This document shows, one piece after another, positions 60,511-64,000 of a stretch of 64,000 bases of DNA (the stretch's first letter is position 1; each line of letters begins with the position of its first letter). The position numbers and the translations under genes are program-made. This DNA is from Ostreiculturibacter nitratireducens (GTDB lineage: Bacteria; Pseudomonadota; Alphaproteobacteria; Rhodobacterales; Rhodobacteraceae), in the NCBI RefSeq assembly GCF_032670585.1, contig NZ_JAVQHL010000002.1, forward strand, positions 868,001 to 932,000, given 5' to 3'. The notes beneath the pieces were generated by a model. It was not told the origin of the DNA, did not search any database, and worked only from the letters and a program-made list of their open reading frames with translations.

Positions 60511-60717
60511 CTACCAGTGCGGCGGCTTCTGGTCGGCGAGCGGGATCGAACCGCCAAGTTCGGCCTCGCGCGCGGCCTCGCGTTCGAGGAGAAGCCCGAG
60601 GCGGCGTTTCAGCACATCGACCTCGCGCCCCTGGCGGGCGACGACCTCGGAAAGCTCGTCCGTCAACTTCATGAGGTGGGCGATCTGTTCTTCCGCCCGT
60701 TTCAGCCTGTCTTCCAT
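60511..60717 (-). CDS. slyX: SlyX family protein
   Basis: A 68-residue protein predicted as one long coiled coil (ERAEEQIAHLMKLTDELSEVV region in the first two thirds), ending in the family's C-terminal PPHW. SlyX proteins are small, conserved and of unknown function. It has no partner in tandem; the AbrB-family gene follows 62 bases downstream on the same strand, and hisS is divergent. Confidence 0.88.
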   Translation of the reverse strand: MEDRLKRAEEQIAHLMKLTDELSEVVARQGREVDVLKRRLGLLLEREAAREAELGGSIPLADQKPPHW

Positions 60718-60845
60718 GGTCGTGCTCCCTGGCGGTCCGCGGTCCTTCTACGCCCGGCAGTTCGTCGCCGCATCCTTTTTTCGCGCCGCTTGTCCCTTTT
60801 CCCCCCATCCGCTACACCCGCGCCGAATAGGCGAAGGCACAGGCT

Positions 60846-62336
60846 ATGGCGAAGGACAAAGGGCCCAGACGACCGCGCGCGGAAACCCCGAAGGGATTCC
60901 GCGACTATTTCGGCGCCGAGGTGACCGAGCGCAAGGCGATGCTCGACACCATCGCCGAGGTCTATCACCGCTACGGCTTCGACCCCTTGGAGACGGCGGC
61001 GGTCGAGACGGTGGAGGCGCTGGGCAAGTTCCTGCCCGACGTGGACCGCCCGAACGAGGGCGTCTTCGCCTGGCAGGAAGAGGACGGCGACTGGCTGGCG
61101 CTGCGCTACGATCTGACCGCGCCGCTCGCCCGCGTGGCCGCGCAGTTCCGCAACGACCTTGCCGCGCCCTATCGCCGTTACGCGATGGGCCCGGTCTGGC
61201 GCAACGAGAAGCCGGGGCCGGGGCGGTTCCGGCAGTTCTACCAATGCGACGCCGACACGGTCGGCGCGGCCACGGTCGCGGCGGATGCGGAGATCTGCGC
61301 GATGCTCGCCGACGCGCTGGAAGCAACGGGCATCCCGCGCGGCGACTACATCGTGCGGGTGAACAACCGCAAGGTCCTGAACGGCGTGATGGAGGTGGCG
61401 GGCGTCCTCGACCCCGCGGACCCCGAGCGCTTCGCGCATGAGCGCGGGATCGTGCTGCGCGCCATCGACAAGCTCGACCGGCTTGGCGAGGCGGGCGTGC
61501 GCGCGCTTCTGGGCGAGGGCCGCAAGGACGAGTCGGGCGATTTCACCCAAGGCGCCGGGCTGTCGGCCGAGCAGGCGGAAATCGTCATGGGCTTCATGGA
61601 AGCCAAGCGCGCCGACTGGGAAGCGACGGTGGGCCGCCTGCGGGAACTCGCCGGGGCCTCGGCCACCGGTCTCGAAGGCGTTCAGGAACTCGAGACCATC
61701 GCGGAACTCCTCGAGGCGCAGGGCTATGGGCCCGAGCGCGTCGACATCGATCCCTCGGTGGTCCGCGGTCTCGGCTATTATACGGGGCCCGTGTTCGAGG
61801 CAGAACTGACCTTCGAGATCCTCGACGAGAAGGGCCGCAAGCGTCAGTTCGGCTCCGTCGCTGGCGGCGGGCGTTACGACGATCTCGTGAAACGCTTCAC
61901 CGGGCAGTCGGTGCCGGCGACGGGTGTCTCCGTCGGCGTGGACCGACTGCTCGCCGCGCTGCGGGAAAAGGGGCGTGTCGGCACCGACACGCGTGGACCG
62001 GTGGTGGTGACCGTGATGGACCGCGACCGGATGGAGGACTACCAGGCTATGGCCGGCGAGTTGCGCCGTGCCGGGATCCGGGCGGAAGTCTACCTCGGCA
62101 ATCCGAAGAACTTCGGCAACCAGCTCAAATACGCGGACAAGCGCAATTCCCCGGTCGCCGTGATCCAGGGGGGCGACGAGGCGGAGCGCGGTGTCGTGCA
62201 GCTGAAGGACCTCTACCTCGGTGCCAAGATCGCCGCGGAGGCGACTCATGAGGAGTGGAAGGCGCAGCCTGCCCAGACCGAGGTGCCGCGTGCGGCGCTG
62301 GTGGCAGAGGTCAAGCGCCTCCTCGGGGGCGCGTGA
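60846..62336 (+). CDS. hisS: Histidyl-tRNA synthetase
   Basis: Class II synthetase of 496 residues, longer than the about 424 of E. coli. Motif 1 lies around TPKGFRDYFGAEVTERKAML, motif 2 reads WRNEKPGPGRFRQFYQCDAD (118-137), and VDIDPSVVRGLGYYTGPVFE and GGGRYDDL are the His-specific signatures. The motif 2 sequence FYQCDADT differs from the E. coli-type FHQ.G.E and fits the divergent HisRS that many alphaproteobacteria use with an altered tRNA-His. The stop shares a base with the hisZ start (TGATG). Confidence 0.96.
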   Translation: MAKDKGPRRPRAETPKGFRDYFGAEVTERKAMLDTIAEVYHRYGFDPLETAAVETVEALGKFLPDVDRPNEGVFAWQEEDGDWLALRYDLTAPLARVAAQFRNDLAAPYRRYAMGPVWRNEKPGPGRFRQFYQCDADTVGAATVAADAEICAMLADALEATGIPRGDYIVRVNNRKVLNGVMEVAGVLDPADPERFAHERGIVLRAIDKLDRLGEAGVRALLGEGRKDESGDFTQGAGLSAEQAEIVMGFMEAKRADWEATVGRLRELAGASATGLEGVQELETIAELLEAQGYGPERVDIDPSVVRGLGYYTGPVFEAELTFEILDEKGRKRQFGSVAGGGRYDDLVKRFTGQSVPATGVSVGVDRLLAALREKGRVGTDTRGPVVVTVMDRDRMEDYQAMAGELRRAGIRAEVYLGNPKNFGNQLKYADKRNSPVAVIQGGDEAERGVVQLKDLYLGAKIAAEATHEEWKAQPAQTEVPRAALVAEVKRLLGGA

Positions 62337-63427
62337 TGGCGGGGAAGGTTGAGGCGCGGGCCCAGGCCGAGCGGCTTCTCACGGCCTTCCGTGCCGCGGG
62401 CGCGGTTCCGGTCGAGGCCGACATCCTGCAGCCGGCGGAGGTTCTTCTGGACCTCTACGGCGAGGATATCCGGTCGCGCGCCTACGTGACCCGGGACCCC
62501 CTCCGGGGAGAGATGATGCTGCGCCCGGACTTCACCGTTCCGGTGGTGCGGATGCACATGGAGGAGGGCGCCGAGCCTGCGCGCTACTGCTACCTCGGCG
62601 AGGTGTTCCGGAAACAGGAACATCGCAGCGGCCGGCCGGCGGAATTCCTTCAGGTCGGCTACGAGATCTTTGACCGCGTCGATCCGGTCGCGGCCGACGC
62701 GGAGGTGTTCGCGCTTTTCGCCGAGCTTCTCTCGCCTCTGGACCTGCGGGCGGCGACGGGGGACATCGGCATCCTCATGGCCGCCGTGAAGGGCCTCACG
62801 ACGACCGACCGGCGCAAGGCCGCGCTCCTGCGCCACATATGGCGGCCGGCCCGGTTCCGGGCGCTTCTGGAACGGTTCGGCGGGCTTGCTCCTGTGCCAC
62901 CCGCGCGCGCGGCGCTGATCGCGCAACTCGCGAGCGGCGAGGTGCCGGAGAGCGGCGCACCGCAGATCGGGCTCCGCAGCCCCGAGGAGATCGCGGACCG
63001 CCTTTCCGCGCTGGCGGAGGACGCGGCCGCGCCGCCAATCGCGGCCGAGGAAGTGGCGCTTCTGGACGACATCCTGGACCTTCGCGCGCCCGCACCGCAG
63101 GCGCTCGACCGGCTGCGCAAGATAGCCGACGAATTGCCGCCGATCCGTCCGGCCGTCGAACGGCTCGCCGCCCGGCTTGATGCGCTGGCCGCTCTTGGCG
63201 TGGAGGTGGAAACGCTCGACTTCGAGGCGAGCCACGGCCGCACGACGCTCGAGTACTACGACGGCTTCGTCTTCAGCTTCCACGCCGCGCAGGAGGGTCT
63301 GCCGCCCGTCGCGAGCGGAGGGCGTTATGACGCGCTCACGGCGGTCCTGGGGCAGGGCAATTCGATCCCGGCGGTCGGGGGCGTCGTGCGCCCCGCGCTC
63401 GTCGCCGAACTGGGAGGGATCGGCTGA
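62336..63427 (+). CDS. hisZ: ATP phosphoribosyltransferase regulatory subunit HisZ
   Basis: Catalytically inactive HisRS paralogue of 363 residues, required for activity and histidine feedback of the short-form HisG. It starts MAGKVEARAQAERLL and shows RDPLRGEMMLRPDFTVPVVR, YCYLGEVFRKQEHRSGRPAEFLQVGYE (degenerate class II motif 2) and GGRYDAL. It is stop/start-coupled to hisS upstream and hisG downstream. The extended upstream frame overlaps hisS and is not used. Confidence 0.94.
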   Translation: MAGKVEARAQAERLLTAFRAAGAVPVEADILQPAEVLLDLYGEDIRSRAYVTRDPLRGEMMLRPDFTVPVVRMHMEEGAEPARYCYLGEVFRKQEHRSGRPAEFLQVGYEIFDRVDPVAADAEVFALFAELLSPLDLRAATGDIGILMAAVKGLTTTDRRKAALLRHIWRPARFRALLERFGGLAPVPPARAALIAQLASGEVPESGAPQIGLRSPEEIADRLSALAEDAAAPPIAAEEVALLDDILDLRAPAPQALDRLRKIADELPPIRPAVERLAARLDALAALGVEVETLDFEASHGRTTLEYYDGFVFSFHAAQEGLPPVASGGRYDALTAVLGQGNSIPAVGGVVRPALVAELGGIG

Positions 63428-64000
63428 TGCTCAAGCTTGGCGTGCCATCCAAAGGCCGGCTGATGGACCAGTGCTTCGACTGGTTCGGCGCGCGCGGCAT
63501 CCAGCTGCGCCGTACCGGATCGGAGCGCGAATACGCGGGTGCGGTCGACGGCGCGGATGGCGTGGAACTCGTCCTCCTTTCCGCCTCGGAAGTGCCGCGC
63601 GAACTGGCGGCGGGGCGCATCCACCTCGGCGTGACCGGGTCGGACCTCGTGCGGGAGACGCTGGCGGACTGGGAAGACCAGGTGGCGGAACTCGCCGGTC
63701 TCGGATTCGGCCACGCGGACCTCGTGATCGCCGTACCGGCCTGCTGGGTCGATGTGGACAACCTCGACGACCTCGACGCGGCGGCGGCCGCGTTCCGGCG
63801 CACGCATGGCTTTCGGCTGAGGATTGCCACGAAGTACCACCGCCTGGTGCGGGACTTCCTGCGGAAGAACGGGGTCGCGGATTATCAGCTGGTCGACAGC
63901 CAGGGTGCGACCGAGGGAACGGTGAAGAACCTGACCGCGGAAGCTGTGGCGGATATCACCTCGACAGGCGAAACCCTCCGCGCGAACCACCTGAAGATTC
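63427..64000 (+). CDS. hisG: ATP phosphoribosyltransferase catalytic subunit HisG (short form), 3' truncated by window end
   Basis: First enzyme of histidine biosynthesis, joining ATP and PRPP. The 191 residues visible begin MLKLGVPSKGRLMDQ and include GRIHLGVTGSDLVRE, FRLRIATKYHRLVRDF and the PRPP-binding region VDSQGATEGTVKNLTAE (short-form HisG has a serine/threonine-rich E-xx-T loop here). The presence of HisZ upstream identifies the short form. Its ATG shares one base with the hisZ stop. Confidence 0.96.
   Translation, partial: MLKLGVPSKGRLMDQCFDWFGARGIQLRRTGSEREYAGAVDGADGVELVLLSASEVPRELAAGRIHLGVTGSDLVRETLADWEDQVAELAGLGFGHADLVIAVPACWVDVDNLDDLDAAAAAFRRTHGFRLRIATKYHRLVRDFLRKNGVADYQLVDSQGATEGTVKNLTAEAVADITSTGETLRANHLKI

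Overview
The window reads as chromosomal DNA of a high-GC alphaproteobacterium of the Rhodobacterales (Rhodobacter/Paracoccus group). The pointers are crotonyl-CoA carboxylase/reductase of the ethylmalonyl-CoA pathway, a short HisG with HisZ, an RpoH sigma factor preceded by an RpoE-like -35 element, R. capsulatus-type split xanthine dehydrogenase XdhA/XdhB, the TIGR02186/TauE pair, and a near-perfect Irr (ICE) box and FnrL-like box. The genus cannot be fixed by eye. I see no transposase, phage gene, CRISPR array, tRNA or rRNA. It is a dense chromosomal core region with short intergenic spaces; only one gap exceeds 300 bases (11175-11604).

Layout. 1-5283 (+): tail of an unidentified gene, ccr with tandem palindromes upstream and a strong terminator downstream, a LuxR-type regulator overlapping a 72-aa gene, an SF1 helicase, and a RAM-domain protein coupled to a short-chain dehydrogenase. 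5288-11174 (-): TIGR02186 protein plus TSUP sulfur exporter, purine nucleoside phosphorylase, rimI-tsaB, an Nfu-type Fe-S protein with an Irr-like box, a universal stress protein and a branched-chain aminotransferase. 11605-19472: L,D-transpeptidase, trpS, a rhomboid-like protein without catalytic residues, murJ-glnD and an LppC-like lipoprotein. 19573-22721 (+): rsmI-yraN-gshB-hydrolase. 22702-29126: comM, a GST with a C-terminal Cys module, rpoH(II), a cysteine-synthase-family enzyme, a divergent DUF4386/LysR pair and a 61-aa membrane protein.

29290-37646: coaBC, dut, a membrane-anchored MoeB-like protein, an M3 oligopeptidase, a CDF transporter, an SH3-domain protein, a glyoxylate/D-2-hydroxyacid dehydrogenase and an unknown exported protein. 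37892-40393 is a large dimethylglycine-dehydrogenase-like flavoenzyme fused to a GcvT half. 40469-44665 (-): an EF-hand protein, an AhpD-like protein, a DUF938 methyltransferase coupled to a DAO-type oxidase, and sulfide:quinone oxidoreductase with its own promoter and terminator.

44827-54133 (-) is one tightly packed operon, xdhA-xdhB-xdhC-ABC ATPase-permease-permease-BMP. It couples uptake of a purine or nucleoside to molybdenum-dependent xanthine oxidation and ends at an intrinsic terminator. 54351-64000: dnaE, a phospholipase-D-family enzyme, an AbrB-type membrane protein, slyX, and a stop/start-coupled hisS-hisZ-hisG cluster running off the window.

No wholly new multi-gene system stands out. 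The best leads are regulatory or involve altered catalytic motifs: the palindromes before ccr, the Irr and FnrL boxes, a possible attenuator or small RNA before the aminotransferase, the pseudo-rhomboid, the SDGC L,D-transpeptidase, the GST-YHS-like fusion and the transporter-xanthine dehydrogenase operon.
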